A DNA stretch of 64,000 bases, from positions 5,456,001-5,520,000 of the forward strand of contig NZ_CP010310.2 in NCBI RefSeq assembly GCF_000815105.2, written 5' to 3'. Shown one piece after another: positions 31,172 to 43,035 of the stretch. Source of the DNA: Pandoraea pulmonicola. GTDB lineage: Bacteria; Pseudomonadota; Gammaproteobacteria; Burkholderiales; Burkholderiaceae. The first letter of the stretch is position 1. Each line of letters opens with the position of its first letter. Below the pieces are notes generated by a model, which saw only the letters and a program-made list of their open reading frames with translations, did no database searches and had not been told where the DNA came from. Position numbers and translations under genes: made by a program.

Positions 31172-31477
31172 TTACCAGCTTGCTTTGGTCACGCCCGGGA
31201 TTTCGCCGCGGAAGGCGATTTCACGGATCTTGTTACGGGCCAGGCCGAATTTGCGGAAGGTACCGCGCGGACGGCCAGTCAGGTCGCAACGATTGCGTTG
31301 ACGCGTCGGGTTGGCGTTACGCGGCAGCTGTTGCAGCGCCAGGCGTGCTTCATAACGCTCGTCTTCCGACTTGCTGGTGTCTTCAATGATCGCTTTGAGG
31401 TCAGCACGCTTGGCTGCGTACTTCGCCGCCAGACGGGCGCGCTTCTTTTCGCGTTCGATAAGTGCCAGTTTAGCCAC
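31172..31477 (-). CDS. rpsN: Ribosomal protein S14 (zinc-free form)
   Basis: This is the long 101-residue form of S14. It lacks the CXXC pairs of the zinc form; the single Cys is in [14 protein letters not shown]. The C-terminal [14 protein letters not shown] is standard. Translation is thus independent of zinc for this protein, unlike L36 in the same cluster. Confidence 0.97.
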   Translation of the reverse strand: MAKLALIEREKKRARLAAKYAAKRADLKAIIEDTSKSEDERYEARLALQQLPRNANPTRQRNRCDLTGRPRGTFRKFGLARNKIREIAFRGEIPGVTKASW

Positions 31478-31484
31478 GATTACC

Positions 31485-32024
31485 TCAGTTACGGAACGGG
31501 AATTTGAACGCCGACAGAAGAGCCTTGGCTTCTTCGTCAGTCTTCGCGGTCGTGGTGATGCTGATGTTCAGACCACGCAGCGCGTCGATTTTGTCGTACT
31601 CGATTTCGGGGAAGATGATCTGTTCCTTCACACCGATGTTGTAGTTGCCACGACCATCGAACGCACGACCCGAAATACCACGGAAGTCACGCACGCGCGG
31701 CAGGGCCACGGTGATGAAACGATCCAGGAATTCGAACATGCGCTCGCCGCGCAGCGTCACCATCGTACCGATCGGGTAACCTTCGCGGATCTTGAAACCG
31801 GCGATTGCCTTGCGAGCCTTCGTCACGACCGGCTTCTGGCCAGCGATCTTCGTCAGGTCGCCAACGGCGTGTTCAATGATCTTCTTGTCAGCGACGGCTT
31901 GACCAAGGCCCATGTTCAGGGTGATCTTGGTGATGCGCGGCACTTCCATGATGGACTTGTAACCGAACTGCTTCGTCAGCTCGGCGACAATCTTGTCCTT
32001 ATAGAATTCTTGCAAACGGGCCAT
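31485..32024 (-). CDS. rplE: Ribosomal protein L5
   Basis: L5 (179 residues) binds 5S rRNA and contacts P-site t[23 protein letters not shown] and [20 protein letters not shown] are typical, and the [18 protein letters not shown] end is complete. It lies 20 bases after rplX. Confidence 0.98.
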   Translation of the reverse strand: MARLQEFYKDKIVAELTKQFGYKSIMEVPRITKITLNMGLGQAVADKKIIEHAVGDLTKIAGQKPVVTKARKAIAGFKIREGYPIGTMVTLRGERMFEFLDRFITVALPRVRDFRGISGRAFDGRGNYNIGVKEQIIFPEIEYDKIDALRGLNISITTTAKTDEEAKALLSAFKFPFRN

Positions 32025-32043
32025 TATCTATACTCCCTGCGAC

Positions 32044-32352
32044 TTAGGCACCGACGACCGCACCGGTCGTCTTGAGGAAGCGGACCTTCTTGCCGTCTTC
32101 GACCTTGATGCCCACGCGCGACGGCTTGCCATTGGCATCCACCAGCGCCACGTTCGACACGTGGATCGGCATCGTCTTGTCGACCACGCCACCTTGCGTG
32201 CCCTTCATCGGGTTCGGCTTGACGTGCTTCTTGGCAACGTTCACGCCCTCGACGACCACTTTGTCGCCATCAACGGCCAGAACCGTGCCACGCTTGGCCT
32301 TGTCCTTACCCGTCAGCACGATGACCTGGTCACCCTTGCGAATCTTGTTCAT
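32044..32352 (-). CDS. rplX: Ribosomal protein L24
   Basis: L24 (102 residues) is an assembly initiator with a KOW motif ([20 protein letters not shown]). [20 protein letters not shown] is also typical. It follows rplN by 11 bases. Confidence 0.97.
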   Translation of the reverse strand: MNKIRKGDQVIVLTGKDKAKRGTVLAVDGDKVVVEGVNVAKKHVKPNPMKGTQGGVVDKTMPIHVSNVALVDANGKPSRVGIKVEDGKKVRFLKTTGAVVGA

Positions 32353-32363
32353 GTGTCGGCTCC

Positions 32364-32732
32364 TTACAGCACTTCCGGGGCCAGCGACACGATCTTCATG
32401 AAGCGTTCGGTACGCAGTTCACGCGTAACCGGCCCGAAGATACGGGTGCCGATCGGCTCGAGCTTGGTGTTGAGCAGCACGGCGGCGTTGCCGTCGAATT
32501 TGACCAGCGAGCCGTCCTGGCGACGCACGCCCTTGGCGGTGCGCACGACCACTGCGTTGTAGATTTCGCCCTTCTTGACGCGACCACGCGGGGCAGCATC
32601 CTTCACGCTGACCTTGATGATGTCGCCAATGCCGGCGTAGCGACGCTTGGAGCCGCCCAGCACCTTGATGCACATCACTTCGCGCGCACCGGTGTTGTCG
32701 GCTACTTCGAGCCGGGTTTCAGTTTGAATCAT
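32364..32732 (-). CDS. rplN: Ribosomal protein L14
   Basis: L14 (122 residues) starts [20 protein letters not shown] and contains the [20 protein letters not shown] core. The start at 32732 gives the standard length; an open extension upstream is not homologous. It is the first gene after a 264-base gap that holds a promoter, matching the start of the spc operon in E. coli. Confidence 0.98.
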   Translation of the reverse strand: MIQTETRLEVADNTGAREVMCIKVLGGSKRRYAGIGDIIKVSVKDAAPRGRVKKGEIYNAVVVRTAKGVRRQDGSLVKFDGNAAVLLNTKLEPIGTRIFGPVTRELRTERFMKIVSLAPEVL

Positions 32733-32935
32733 GGTGTTATCTTCCCAACTTAATCCGACACATACGCGTCGGTCAGTCTTGGTCCCCGTCAGCACCAAAG
32801 GGTGCCGTTTGGGTTGAGTCGTTCAAAAGTGGACAACCTTGCTACCTCGACCAGACTCGTAGAGGGTACGAATCGGCTTCGGAAGCCATCCACTCCCTTG
32901 CGAAACCAAAGACCGGTTTTGGCGAAAGAAGCGGA

Positions 32936-32969
32936 AAGTCCGGAATTATACAATGATAATTCCGGACTT
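32936..32969 (-). terminator. Perfect 14-bp inverted repeat between rpsQ and rplN
   Basis: Arms 32936-32949 and 32956-32969 are perfectly complementary around a 6-base loop. On the minus strand the stem is followed by TTCC after GGACTT, so it may act as an end of the S10 transcript. It also overlaps the promoter at 32945-32973. Confidence 0.6.
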
Positions 32970-32973
32970 GCAA
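32945..32973 (-). promoter_or_regulatory. Promoter of the spc operon (before rplN)
   Basis: On the minus strand TTGCAA (32968-32973), a 17-base spacer and a perfect TATAAT (32945-32950) form a sigma-70 promoter. Transcription would start near 32938 and give a leader of about 205 bases. The leader contains a small GGCACC/GGTGCT hairpin near 32790-32804. Confidence 0.75.
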
Positions 32974-32996
32974 GTCAACGTTCGCTTCAGCGCGCC

Positions 32997-33269
32997 TTAG
33001 ATGATGCGGGCGGCTTCCACGAGACGGGAGACCGTCCAGGCCTTGGTCTTCGACAGCGGACGGGATTCTTGAATCTCGACCGTATCGCCTTCCTTGTACT
33101 GGTTGGTCTCATCATGCGCGTGGTACTTCTTCGAACGCACGATGTACTTGCCGTAGAGCGGGTGCTTCATTTGACGCTCGACCAGCACGGTAACCGTCTT
33201 GTCCATCTTGTCGCTGACAACCTTACCCACGAGGGTACGCTTCAGCGAGGTCTTAGCGGTATCGTTCAT
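32997..33269 (-). CDS. rpsQ: Ribosomal protein S17
   Basis: S17 (90 residues) is an OB-fold 16S binder, with [20 protein letters not shown] and [17 protein letters not shown]. Its start overlaps the rpmC stop by four bases (ATGA). It is the last gene of the S10 group. Confidence 0.97.
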   Translation of the reverse strand: MNDTAKTSLKRTLVGKVVSDKMDKTVTVLVERQMKHPLYGKYIVRSKKYHAHDETNQYKEGDTVEIQESRPLSKTKAWTVSRLVEAARII

Positions 33270-33460
33270 TTCTGGCTCGCCTTCTCAGTCAACACGGTAC
33301 GCACGCGCGCGATGTCCTTGCGCACCTTCTTCAGCTGGCTGGTGTTGCTCAGCTGTTGGGTGCCCGCTTGCATGCGAAGACCGAATTGGGCCTTCAGCAG
33401 ATCCGACAGTTCCTTGTTCAGACCGTCGACATCCTTGGCACGAAGTTCGGATGCTTTCAT
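33266..33460 (-). CDS. rpmC: Ribosomal protein L29
   Basis: L29 (64 residues) is the two-helix protein by the exit tunnel: [20 protein letters not shown] and the [17 protein letters not shown] helix. It is coupled to rpsQ by stop-start overlap. Confidence 0.97.
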   Translation of the reverse strand: MKASELRAKDVDGLNKELSDLLKAQFGLRMQAGTQQLSNTSQLKKVRKDIARVRTVLTEKASQK

Positions 33461-33474
33461 TTCATTCTCTCCAA

Positions 33475-33891
33475 TCAGGCGCCAAGGCGACGGACGAGGA
33501 ACGTCGTCTGGATCGGCAGCTTGGCTGCAGCCAGACGGAACGCCTCGCGCGCCAGCTCTTCGGTCACGCCGTCCATCTCGTACAGCATCTTGCCCGGTTG
33601 AATCTCGGCGACGTAGTACTCCGGGTTACCCTTACCGTTACCCATACGCACTTCAGCCGGCTTTTGCGAGATCGGCTTATCCGGGAAGATACGGATCCAG
33701 ATACGGCCACCGCGCTTGATGTGGCGGGTCATGGCACGACGCGCGGCCTCGATCTGACGAGCCGTCAGGCGACCACGACCGACCGCCTTCAGGCCGAATT
33801 CGCCGAACGACACTTCGTTGCCACGGGTGGCGACGCCAGTGTTACGGCCTTTCTGCTCTTTGCGATACTTTCTGCGTTTCGGTTGCAGCAT
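33475..33891 (-). CDS. rplP: Ribosomal protein L16
   Basis: L16 (138 residues) sits near the peptidyl transferase centre and A-site t[43 protein letters not shown] and the [14 protein letters not shown] loop are diagnostic. It lies 2 bases after rpsC. Confidence 0.98.
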   Translation of the reverse strand: MLQPKRRKYRKEQKGRNTGVATRGNEVSFGEFGLKAVGRGRLTARQIEAARRAMTRHIKRGGRIWIRIFPDKPISQKPAEVRMGNGKGNPEYYVAEIQPGKMLYEMDGVTEELAREAFRLAAAKLPIQTTFLVRRLGA

Positions 33892-33893
33892 GT

Positions 33894-34697
33894 TTATTCT
33901 CCAGTCTTGGCGTCGCCTTCAGGCTTGCCAGCCGGGCGGCGTGCACCACCGCGCTTCGCGCCGGCCTTGTCGCCAGCGTCGTCACGACGGGGGCGACGGT
34001 CGCCCGGACGCGCGTTGCGGCGCGGACGCTTCTCTTCGGCCGGCTCTTCAGCCACCGGAGCGTCGTTGCGGCCCAGCGTGTCACCCTTGTACACCCACAC
34101 CTTGATACCGATGATGCCGTAGGTCGTCTTCGCTTCCGAGGTCGCGTAGTCGATATCGGCGCGCAGCGTGTGCAGGGGCACACGGCCTTCGCGATACCAC
34201 TCGGTACGGGCGATTTCGATGCCGTTCAGACGGCCCGAGCTCATGATCTTGATGCCCTGGGCACCCAGACGCATCGCGTTCTGCATCGCGCGCTTCATGG
34301 CGCGACGGAACATGATGCGGCGCTCAAGCTGCTGAGCGATCGAATCGGCGATCAGCTGCGCATCGGTTTCCGGCTTGCGGATTTCCTCGATGTTCACGTG
34401 CACGGGCACGCCCATGCGCTTTTGCAGCTCGGCCTTGAGGATTTCGATGTCCTCGCCCTTCTTGCCGATCACAACGCCCGGACGCGAGCTGAAAATCGTA
34501 ATGCGAGCATTACGCGCCGGACGCTCGATGACCACGCGGCCCACCGAAGCGTTCTTCAGCTTCTTCTTCAGATATTCGCGAACGCCGATGTCTTCCTTCA
34601 GCATCTGCGCGAAATTCTGGTTGTTGGCGTACCAACGCGAAGCCCAGTTACGGCTGACAGCCAGACGGAAGCCAGTCGGATGAATTTTCTGTCCCAT
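33894..34697 (-). CDS. rpsC: Ribosomal protein S3 with long basic tail
   Basis: S3 (267 residues) forms the mRNA entry site. [20 protein letters not shown], the KH domain ([17 protein letters not shown]) and the [20 protein letters not shown] region are standard. After about residue 212 it carries a ~55-residue tail rich in Arg, Pro, Asp and Gly, longer than E. coli S3 (233 residues); similar tails are known in Burkholderia. Confidence 0.97.
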   Translation of the reverse strand: MGQKIHPTGFRLAVSRNWASRWYANNQNFAQMLKEDIGVREYLKKKLKNASVGRVVIERPARNARITIFSSRPGVVIGKKGEDIEILKAELQKRMGVPVHVNIEEIRKPETDAQLIADSIAQQLERRIMFRRAMKRAMQNAMRLGAQGIKIMSSGRLNGIEIARTEWYREGRVPLHTLRADIDYATSEAKTTYGIIGIKVWVYKGDTLGRNDAPVAEEPAEEKRPRRNARPGDRRPRRDDAGDKAGAKRGGARRPAGKPEGDAKTGE

Positions 34698-34706
34698 CGT
34701 GACCCC

Positions 34707-35036
34707 TTAGTTGCCCAGCGTCACAGTGATGTGACAGGTTTGCTTCTCGATGCGGTTACCACGGCCCTTGGCGCGCGCGGTGAAACGCTTGAGCGAGGTC
34801 GCCTTGTCGACGTAAATGCCCTTGACGCGCAGTTCGTCGATGTCAGCACCTTCATTGTGCTCGGCGTTGGCGATTGCCGACTCCAGCACCTTCTTGATGA
34901 TGACCGCGGCCTTCTTCGGCGAGAAGGTCAGGACATTCAGCGCACGCTCCAGCGGCAGACCGCGGATCTGGTCAGCGACCAGACGCGTCTTCTGCGCCGA
35001 GATGCGGGCACCGCGATGAATTGCTTTCACTTCCAT
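34707..35036 (-). CDS. rplV: Ribosomal protein L22
   Basis: L22 (109 residues) lines the nascent peptide tunnel. [20 protein letters not shown] and the C-terminal beta hairpin [20 protein letters not shown] are intact, with no insertion or deletion in the macrolide-associated loop that I can see. The start MEVKAIHRG at 35036 gives the standard size. Confidence 0.97.
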   Translation of the reverse strand: MEVKAIHRGARISAQKTRLVADQIRGLPLERALNVLTFSPKKAAVIIKKVLESAIANAEHNEGADIDELRVKGIYVDKATSLKRFTARAKGRGNRIEKQTCHITVTLGN

Positions 35037-35046
35037 GATCGGCCCC

Positions 35047-35322
35047 TTATTTCTTCGCCTTCTTGTCGGCCGCATGGCCCTTGAAGGTACGGGTAAGCGC
35101 GAACTCACCCAGCTTGTGGCCGACCATGTTTTCCGTCACGTACACCGGCACGTGTTGACGGCCGTTGTGAACGGCGATCGTCAGACCGATGAAATCGGGC
35201 AGGACGGTCGAACGACGCGACCAGGTCTTGATCGGCTTCTTGTCACGCGATGCAGCAGCCGCTTCCACTTTTTTCAGCAGATGAGCGTCGCAAAACGGAC
35301 CTTTTTTAACAGAACGAGTCAT
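35047..35322 (-). CDS. rpsS: Ribosomal protein S19
   Basis: S19 (91 residues) is in the 30S head. [20 protein letters not shown] and the [20 protein letters not shown] region are diagnostic. It lies between rplB and rplV. Confidence 0.98.
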   Translation of the reverse strand: MTRSVKKGPFCDAHLLKKVEAAAASRDKKPIKTWSRRSTVLPDFIGLTIAVHNGRQHVPVYVTENMVGHKLGEFALTRTFKGHAADKKAKK

Positions 35323-35335
35323 TTGCTAGCTCCAA

Positions 35336-36163
35336 TTAACGCTTCTTGCGACGCTGAACGATCATGCTGTCGGTACGCTTGGTCGAGCGGGTACGCTTAC
35401 CCTTGGTATGCTGACCCCACGGGCTGACCGGATGACGACCAGCCGCCGTACGACCTTCACCACCACCGTGCGGGTGATCCACCGGGTTCATCGCCACACC
35501 GCGAACGGTCGGGCGAATACCGCGCCAACGCTTCGCACCGGCCTTGCCCAGTTGGCGCAGGCTGTGCTCTTCGTTGCCGACTTCACCGATGGTGGCGCGG
35601 CACTCGATGTGCACGCGACGAACTTCGCCCGAACGCAGACGCACTTGAGCGTACGTGCCTTCGCGAGCCAGCAGCATGGCCGAGGTACCGGCGGCGCGAG
35701 CGATTTGCGCGCCCTTGCCCGGTTGCAGCTCGATGCCGTGAATCGTGGTACCGACCGGAATGTTACGGATCGGCAGCGTGTTACCGGCCTTGATCGGGGC
35801 TTCCGAGCCGCTGACCAGTTGCTGGCCGACAGTCAGACCCTTCGGGGCCAGGATGTAACGACGCTCGCCATCGGCGTAGCACAGCAGTGCGATGTTCGCG
35901 CTGCGGTTCGGATCGTATTCCAGGCGCTCGACCTTCGCCGTGATGCCGTCCTTGTTGCGACGGAAATCGACGATACGATAGTGCTGCTTGTGACCGCCAC
36001 CCATGTGACGGGTGGTGATGTGACCGTTGTTGTTACGGCCAGCGGTCTTGCTCTTGGTATCGAGCAGCGGGGCGAACGGCTTGCCCTTGTGCAGATCCTT
36101 GTTGACGACCTTGACCAGCGAACGGCGGCCCGGCGACGTCGGTTTCGTTTTGACGAGTGCCAT
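35336..36163 (-). CDS. rplB: Ribosomal protein L2
   Basis: L2 (275 residues) is needed for subunit association and peptidyl transfer. [20 protein letters not shown], the [20 protein letters not shown] core and the C-terminal [11 protein letters not shown] with the catalytically linked His are all present. Confidence 0.98.
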   Translation of the reverse strand: MALVKTKPTSPGRRSLVKVVNKDLHKGKPFAPLLDTKSKTAGRNNNGHITTRHMGGGHKQHYRIVDFRRNKDGITAKVERLEYDPNRSANIALLCYADGERRYILAPKGLTVGQQLVSGSEAPIKAGNTLPIRNIPVGTTIHGIELQPGKGAQIARAAGTSAMLLAREGTYAQVRLRSGEVRRVHIECRATIGEVGNEEHSLRQLGKAGAKRWRGIRPTVRGVAMNPVDHPHGGGEGRTAAGRHPVSPWGQHTKGKRTRSTKRTDSMIVQRRKKR

Positions 36164-36165
36164 GA

Positions 36166-36480
36166 TTACTTGGCCTCCGCTTCAAAATTGATTTCCTGAC
36201 CCGGCTTCAAGCTCACGTAAGCCTTCTTCTCGTGGTCGCGACGACCCATGAAGCGGCCAAAGCGCTTTTGCTTGCCCTTGCGGTTCAGGATTTGCACCGA
36301 CTCGACTTCCACCTTGAAGAGAAGCTCGACTGCAGCCTTCACTTCCAGCTTGTTCGCGTCGCGTGCAACTTGGAACACCACTTGTTCGTTCTTGTCGGCC
36401 ACCAGCGTCGCCTTCTCGGAGATCACCGGCGCGAGCAGGACCTGGTACAGACGATGGTCGTTTTTACGCACGTCGCTCAT
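36166..36480 (-). CDS. rplW: Ribosomal protein L23
   Basis: L23 (104 residues) is the tunnel-exit docking site for trigger factor and [23 protein letters not shown] and the [20 protein letters not shown] loop are typical. The start overlaps the rplD stop by four bases. Confidence 0.97.
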   Translation of the reverse strand: MSDVRKNDHRLYQVLLAPVISEKATLVADKNEQVVFQVARDANKLEVKAAVELLFKVEVESVQILNRKGKQKRFGRFMGRRDHEKKAYVSLKPGQEINFEAEAK

Positions 36481-37097
36481 GACAGCATCTCCTCAATCTT
36501 GGCGATCGCGCCCTTCGTCAGCAGCACCTTCTTGAAGTAGATGAGCGACAGCGGGTCGGCGAAACGCGGCTCGGTGACGGCAACGTGAGCCAGATTGCGC
36601 GAGGCCAGGAACAGGTTCTCGTCCACGCTATCCGTGATCAGCAGCACCGACTCAAGGCCCATGGCCTTGATCTTTTCAGCGAGCAGTTTGGTCTTCGGCG
36701 CATCCAGCTTGATGTCCTCGACGACCGACAGACGACCTTCACGGGCGAGCTGCGACAGAATCGAGCACACACCGGCGCGGTACATCTTCTTGTTGACCTT
36801 GTGGGTGAAGTTCTCTTCCGGCGAATTCGGGAAGATACGGCCACCGCCGCGCCACAGCGGGCTCGACGACATACCGGCACGAGCACGGCCCGTACCCTTC
36901 TGACGCCACGGCTTCTTCGTCGTGTGCTTGACCTGCTCGCGGTCCTTCTGCGCACGGTTGCCGCTGCGGGCGTTGGCTTGATAAGCCACCACGACCTGAT
37001 GGATCAGCGCTTCGTTGTAGTCACGGCCGAACACGACGTCCGACGCGTTGACAGCAGCGCCTTCCTGACCTTGCTCATTCAGGAGCTTCAGTTCCAT
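36477..37097 (-). CDS. rplD: Ribosomal protein L4
   Basis: L4 (206 residues) lines the tunnel and in E. coli represses the S10 operon by attenuation. The extended loop [25 protein letters not shown] is intact, as are the C-terminal [20 protein letters not shown]. The presence of a hairpin in the rplC leader upstream makes autoregulation by this protein plausible here. Confidence 0.97.
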   Translation of the reverse strand: MELKLLNEQGQEGAAVNASDVVFGRDYNEALIHQVVVAYQANARSGNRAQKDREQVKHTTKKPWRQKGTGRARAGMSSSPLWRGGGRIFPNSPEENFTHKVNKKMYRAGVCSILSQLAREGRLSVVEDIKLDAPKTKLLAEKIKAMGLESVLLITDSVDENLFLASRNLAHVAVTEPRFADPLSLIYFKKVLLTKGAIAKIEEMLS

Positions 37098-37099
37098 TG

Positions 37100-37756
37100 T
37101 TACGCTCCCTTCGCGAGTTTGGCCTTGACTGCCGAGGTCACGAAAACCTTGCCTTCGTTGGCGCCCGGAACGGCACCCTTCACGAAGATCAGGCTACGGT
37201 CAGCGTCAATGCGCGCGATTTCGAGATTCTGCACCGTCGTGGTGACATCGCCCAGGTGACCCGTCATGCGCTTGCCCGGGAACACACGACCCGGATCCTG
37301 CGCCATACCGATCGAACCCGGCACGTTGTGCGAACGCGAGTTACCGTGCGAAGCGCGGCCCGAACCGAAGTTGTAGCGCTTGATGGTACCGGCGTAGCCC
37401 TTACCGATCGACACGCCTTGCACGTCGACCTTCTGGCCCACCTGGAAGAGATCGACGCCAACGACTGCGCCCGGCTGCAGTTCAGCAGCTTTGGCAGCGT
37501 CAACGCGGAATTCCTTGAGGATTTCACCGGCTTCGACACCCGCTTTCGCGAAGTGACCGGCGGCGGCTTTGACCACGCGCGTGGCGCGGCGATTGCCGAA
37601 AGTGACTTGAACGGCGGTGTAGCCGTCCGTTTCATCCGTCTTGATTTGCGTCACACGGTTGTTAGACACGTCGAGCACGGTGACGGGAATCGAATCGCCG
37701 TCGTCCGTGAAAATACGCGTCATGCCAACCTTGCGACCGACAAGGCCAAGGCTCAT
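37100..37756 (-). CDS. rplC: Ribosomal protein L3
   Basis: L3 (218 residues) starts [20 protein letters not shown] with GGAGAAAATC just before the ATG; an upstream in-frame Met is therefore rejected. The [20 protein letters not shown] loop and the [20 protein letters not shown] region are standard. It is the first gene after its own promoter and attenuator-like hairpin, separate from rpsJ. Confidence 0.98.
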   Translation of the reverse strand: MSLGLVGRKVGMTRIFTDDGDSIPVTVLDVSNNRVTQIKTDETDGYTAVQVTFGNRRATRVVKAAAGHFAKAGVEAGEILKEFRVDAAKAAELQPGAVVGVDLFQVGQKVDVQGVSIGKGYAGTIKRYNFGSGRASHGNSRSHNVPGSIGMAQDPGRVFPGKRMTGHLGDVTTTVQNLEIARIDADRSLIFVKGAVPGANEGKVFVTSAVKAKLAKGA

Positions 37757-37799
37757 GATTTTCTCCATTCCCGACTGCGATTGGCCGGGGCTAAATGAC

Positions 37800-37832
37800 A
37801 AAAGGATGGTCCACGGACGTGGGCCATCTTTT
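37800..37832 (-). promoter_or_regulatory. Attenuator-like hairpin in the rplC leader
   Basis: Two 14-base arms (37801-37814 and 37819-37832) pair at 12 positions around GTCC and, on the minus strand, are followed by TTTTGTCATTT. This is an intrinsic-terminator shape located after the promoter and 44 bases before the rplC ATG, the arrangement expected of an attenuator. Confidence 0.6.
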
Positions 37833-37854
37833 CAAAACTACACTTGAGCCCGCC

Positions 37855-37883
37855 ATTATAGGCGAGCCTTTATCGCTTGACAA
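37855..37883 (-). promoter_or_regulatory. Promoter upstream of rplC
   Basis: On the minus strand TTGTCA (37878-37883), a 17-base spacer and TATAAT (37855-37860) match the sigma-70 consensus at 11 of 12 positions. Predicted start is near 37848, giving a leader of about 90 bases. Confidence 0.8.
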
Positions 37884-37903
37884 GTGTTGCTAAATCACAT
37901 AAC

Positions 37904-37939
37904 GAAAGCCCCGCCGGGTCCAGCATTGGCGGGGCTTTC
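37904..37939 (-). terminator. Terminator-like inverted repeat after rpsJ
   Basis: GAAAGCCCCGCC and GGCGGGGCTTTC form a perfect 12-bp stem with a 12-base loop, followed on the minus strand by GTTATG. The T residues lie inside the stem. It comes about 25 bases after the rpsJ stop and just before the rplC promoter. Confidence 0.6.
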
Positions 37940-37962
37940 AAGAGCAAAGTCGCTCGCTAGCC

Positions 37963-38274
37963 TTACTGCAGCTTGATTTCGACGTCGACGCCAGCCGGCA
38001 GGTCCAGCTTCATCAGCGCGTCAACCGTCTTGTCCGTCGGATCGACGATGTCCATCAGGCGCTGGTGCGTGCGGATTTCGAGCTGGTCGCGCGACGTCTT
38101 GTTGACGTGCGGCGAACGCAGGATGTCGAAACGCTCGATGCGCGTCGGCAGGGGCACCGGGCCCTTGACGATTGCGCCGGTGCGCTTGGCGGTTTCAACG
38201 ATTTCGGCGGCCGACTGGTCGATCAGGCGATAGTCGAAGGCCTTCAGGCGGATACGAATCTTTTGGTTCTGCAT
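37963..38274 (-). CDS. rpsJ: Ribosomal protein S10 / NusE
   Basis: S10 (103 residues) is a 30S head protein and the transcription antitermination factor Nus[21 protein letters not shown] and [27 protein letters not shown] sequence are diagnostic. It lies 113 bases downstream of tuf and is separated from rplC by a terminator-like repeat and a promoter, so it appears to belong to the str transcript. Confidence 0.98.
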   Translation of the reverse strand: MQNQKIRIRLKAFDYRLIDQSAAEIVETAKRTGAIVKGPVPLPTRIERFDILRSPHVNKTSRDQLEIRTHQRLMDIVDPTDKTVDALMKLDLPAGVDVEIKLQ

Positions 38275-38387
38275 GGAAATTCTCCAAAGAGCATGGCAAC
38301 CCTTGTTCGGGCGCCGGGTAAATCACAAAGAGCAAACAGAATGACAACGGCGAGAGGCCGAAACCTCCCGCCATCGATCCACCCGTA

Positions 38388-39596
<1,209 letters not shown>

Positions 39597-39678
39597 TTCC
39601 GAATCCTCAGATACTGAATAGACGATTAAACAGTGTGATGGGCGCTGCATCGCCTGATGCGGACGCCCCTCAATTCAA

Positions 39679-41781
39679 TTACTTGCTCTTGGCGCTGATA
39701 ATGGCTTCGCTCACGTTCTTCGGAGCTTCAGCGTAGTGCTTGAACTCCATCGTGTACGTGGCGCGACCTTGCGTCTGCGAACGCAGCGAGGTCGAATAGC
39801 CAAACATTTCCGACAGCGGCACTTCAGCCTTGATGATCTTGCCGCCGCCCACCATGTCGTCCATGCCCTGCACGATACCGCGACGGCTCGACAAATCGCC
39901 CATCACGTTACCCGTGTAGTCTTCCGGCGTTTCCACTTCCACGGCCATCATCGGCTCGAGAATGACCGGACTGGCGCGGCGCATGGCTTCCTTGAAAGCC
40001 ATCGAACCGGCCATGCGGAACGCGTTTTCGTTCGAATCCACATCGTGGTACGAACCGAACGTCAGGTGAACCGTGACGTCGACCACCGGGAAGCCGGCGA
40101 GAACACCGCTCTTGAGGGTGTCTTGAATACCCTTGTCAACGGCCGGGATGTATTCACGCGGAATCACACCACCCTTGATCTCGTCGATGAACTTGTAACC
40201 AGCGCCTTGCTCGCTCGGCTCAAGCGTAATGACGGCGTGACCGAACTGGCCGCGACCGCCCGACTGCTTGACGAACTTGCCTTCCACGTCGGCCGCCGTC
40301 TTGCGAATGGTTTCGCGGTAGGCAACCTGCGGAGCGCCGATGTTGGCTTCCACGCCGAATTCGCGCTTCATGCGATCGACCAGAATTTCGAGGTGGAGCT
40401 CGCCCATACCCGAAATGATGGTCTGACCCGATTCTTCATCGGTCTGCACGCGGAACGACGGATCTTCCTGCGCCAGGCGGTTCAGGGCGAGGCCCATCTT
40501 TTCCTGGTCGACCTTGGTCTTCGGCTCGACAGCCTGCGAAATCACCGGCTCCGGGAACACCATGCGCTCGAGCACGATCGGTGCCGACGGATCGCACAGC
40601 GTGTCACCCGTCGTAGCATCCTTCAGGCCCACGGCAGCGGCGATGTCGCCAGCGCGCACTTCGTCGATTTCTTCACGCTGGTTGGCGTGCATCTGAACGA
40701 TACGGCCCAGGCGTTCCTTCTTTTCCTTGACCGAGTTGTACAGCGTGTCGCCCTTGCTCACGACGCCCGAATAGACGCGGAAGAAGATCAACTGACCGAC
40801 GAACGGGTCCGTCATGATCTTGAAAGCCAGCGACGAGAACTTCTCGTCGTCCGAAGCCTTACGCTCCGCCGGCTGTTCCTTGTCGTCCGTACCCTGAACC
40901 GGGGGAATGTCCACCGGCGACGGCAGGAAGTCGATCACGGCGTCCAGCATGCGCTGCACACCCTTGTTCTTGAACGCGGTGCCGCACAGCATCGGCTGAA
41001 TTTCGGTAGCGATCGTACGAACGCGCAGACCGTTGATGATGTCAGCTTCCGGGAGGTCACCCTCTTCCAGATACTTGTTCATCAGATCTTCGCTCGACTC
41101 GGCAGCCGCCTCGACCATGCCTTCGCGCCACTTCTGGGCATCCGCTTGCAGCTCGGCCGGAATGTCGACGTAGTCGAACTTCATGCCTTGCGACGCTTCG
41201 TCCCAAATGATCGCCTTCATCTTGATGAGGTCGACCACGCCCTTGAAGTTTTCTTCCGCGCCGATAGGAATCACCACCGGCACCGGGTTGGCCTTCAGGC
41301 GAGTCTTCAACTGGTCATAGACCTTGAAGAAGTTCGCGCCGGTACGGTCCATCTTGTTGACGAACGCCAGACGCGGCACCTTGTACTTGTTGGCCTGACG
41401 CCACACGGTTTCCGACTGCGGCTGCACGCCACCCACAGCGCAATAAACCATGCACGCACCATCAAGAACACGCATCGAGCGCTCGACTTCAATCGTGAAG
41501 TCAACGTGCCCCGGCGTATCGATGATGTTGAAGCGGTGCTCCGCGCGGTCGTTGGCCATGCCCTTCCAGAAACAGGTCGTCGCGGCCGACGTAATCGTGA
41601 TGCCGCGCTCTTGCTCCTGTTCCATCCAGTCCATCGTGGCAGCGCCATCGTGCACTTCACCGATTTTGTGATTCACACCGGTGTAGAACAGAATGCGCTC
41701 GGTCGTCGTGGTTTTACCTGCGTCGATGTGAGCGCTAATACCGATGTTGCGGTAGCGCTCGATAGGGGTTTTACGAGCCAC
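39679..41781 (-). CDS. fusA: Elongation factor G
   Basis: EF-G (700 residues) catalyses translocation and, with RRF, ribosome recycling. The G motifs [20 protein letters not shown] and NKMDRTG, the domain [16 protein letters not shown] region and the C-terminal [16 protein letters not shown] are all present. The length is that of the standard bacterial enzyme. It sits between rpsG and tuf in the str operon. Confidence 0.98.
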   Translation of the reverse strand: MARKTPIERYRNIGISAHIDAGKTTTTERILFYTGVNHKIGEVHDGAATMDWMEQEQERGITITSAATTCFWKGMANDRAEHRFNIIDTPGHVDFTIEVERSMRVLDGACMVYCAVGGVQPQSETVWRQANKYKVPRLAFVNKMDRTGANFFKVYDQLKTRLKANPVPVVIPIGAEENFKGVVDLIKMKAIIWDEASQGMKFDYVDIPAELQADAQKWREGMVEAAAESSEDLMNKYLEEGDLPEADIINGLRVRTIATEIQPMLCGTAFKNKGVQRMLDAVIDFLPSPVDIPPVQGTDDKEQPAERKASDDEKFSSLAFKIMTDPFVGQLIFFRVYSGVVSKGDTLYNSVKEKKERLGRIVQMHANQREEIDEVRAGDIAAAVGLKDATTGDTLCDPSAPIVLERMVFPEPVISQAVEPKTKVDQEKMGLALNRLAQEDPSFRVQTDEESGQTIISGMGELHLEILVDRMKREFGVEANIGAPQVAYRETIRKTAADVEGKFVKQSGGRGQFGHAVITLEPSEQGAGYKFIDEIKGGVIPREYIPAVDKGIQDTLKSGVLAGFPVVDVTVHLTFGSYHDVDSNENAFRMAGSMAFKEAMRRASPVILEPMMAVEVETPEDYTGNVMGDLSSRRGIVQGMDDMVGGGKIIKAEVPLSEMFGYSTSLRSQTQGRATYTMEFKHYAEAPKNVSEAIISAKSK

Positions 41782-41898
41782 TTTAAGCCTCTTTCAATGT
41801 AGCCGCCATTTTTGAGGGGGCTACTAACACAAACGGGCGAGGCGCAATTTCTCATGCGCACCCGCCCCGGTTTCTGCTTTAGGTACTGCCTGCCTGCG

Positions 41899-42369
41899 TC
41901 AGAAGCGGAAGTGCGAGAATGCCTTGTTGGCTTCGGCCATGCGGTGAACTTCGTCACGCTTCTTCATGGCGCCGCCACGGCCTTCCGAGGCCTCGATCAA
42001 CTCACCTGCCAGACGCAGGGCCATCGACTTCTCGCTACGCTTTTTCGCGGCCTCACGCAACCAACGCATCGCCAATGCCATACGACGCGACGGACGCACT
42101 TCGACCGGAACTTGATAGTTTGCACCGCCAACACGGCGGCTCTTGACTTCAACCACCGGCTTCACGTTGCCGAGAGCGGTGTTGAAGACTTCCAGCGGAT
42201 CCTTGCCCGCCTTGGTTTGGATCTGCTCGAAAGCACCATAAACGATGCGCTCTGCCACCGACTTCTTGCCGGCAAGCATCAGCACGTTCATGAATTTAGC
42301 GACATCAACGTTGCCGAACTTCGGATCGGGCAACACTTCGCGCTTGGGGACTTCGCGACGACGCGGCAT
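41899..42369 (-). CDS. rpsG: Ribosomal protein S7
   Basis: S7 (156 residues) nucleates 30S head assembly and in E. coli represses the str operon. [20 protein letters not shown] and the [20 protein letters not shown] region are typical. AAGGAAG precedes the chosen ATG. The 126-base gap after rpsL contains a TGGAGCC/GGCTCCA hairpin near 42392-42406, a candidate S7 contact by analogy with E. coli. Confidence 0.98.
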   Translation of the reverse strand: MPRRREVPKREVLPDPKFGNVDVAKFMNVLMLAGKKSVAERIVYGAFEQIQTKAGKDPLEVFNTALGNVKPVVEVKSRRVGGANYQVPVEVRPSRRMALAMRWLREAAKKRSEKSMALRLAGELIEASEGRGGAMKKRDEVHRMAEANKAFSHFRF

Positions 42370-42495
42370 GATTTCTTCCTTAATAAATTCAGTTGGAGCC
42401 AGGCTCCAGGTCACCTACTAGCCGCTCTTCGGCCGAGTGACCACTTACTCAGTGACGATGTACCACCATCACCGAACGTATATCCGCTCAGCCGC

Positions 42496-42870
42496 TTAGG
42501 CCTTCGGACGCTTCGCGCCGTACTTCGAACGGGCCTGCTTACGGTCCTTGACGCCTTGCGTGTCGAGGCTACCGCGCACCATGTGGTAACGCACACCCGG
42601 CAAGTCCTTCACACGACCGCCGCGAATCAGCACGACCGAGTGTTCCTGCAGGTTGTGGCCTTCACCGCCGATGTACGAAATGACTTCGAAACCGTTCGTC
42701 AGGCGCACCTTGGCAACCTTACGCAGAGCGGAGTTCGGCTTCTTCGGCGTCGTGGTGTACACACGGGTGCACACGCCGCGACGCTGCGGGCAGTCCTGCA
42801 GGGCCGGGCTCTTGCTCTTGATTTGAGCAGAGGTGCGCGGCTTGCGGACCAATTGGTTAATCGTTGGCAT
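42496..42870 (-). CDS. rpsL: Ribosomal protein S12
   Basis: S12 (124 residues) controls decoding accuracy. [20 protein letters not shown] and the [13 protein letters not shown] segment keep the lysines whose change gives streptomycin resistance in other bacteria, so the gene reads as streptomycin-sensitive. It is the first gene of the str operon here; rpoC does not lie directly upstream. Confidence 0.98.
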   Translation of the reverse strand: MPTINQLVRKPRTSAQIKSKSPALQDCPQRRGVCTRVYTTTPKKPNSALRKVAKVRLTNGFEVISYIGGEGHNLQEHSVVLIRGGRVKDLPGVRYHMVRGSLDTQGVKDRKQARSKYGAKRPKA

Positions 42871-43035
42871 TGTGATTTCCTAAATGTGTCAAAAGCGTGG
42901 CAGCCAAGGCGGACCGCCATGCGACGTTGCTGCGTACTCTCCAGCGACCCCTGCGGATTGCCCTTGCCTAAACGCTTGATGCATAAGCACTTTGCATTGG
43001 GCACAGGACTACCGCCGGAAAAACCGGAGCCTGCG

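Noticed and set aside
39736..41802. A 688-codon plus-strand frame opposite fusA
   Set aside because: It is a mirror of the strong codon bias of fusA and has no promoter or ribosome binding site.
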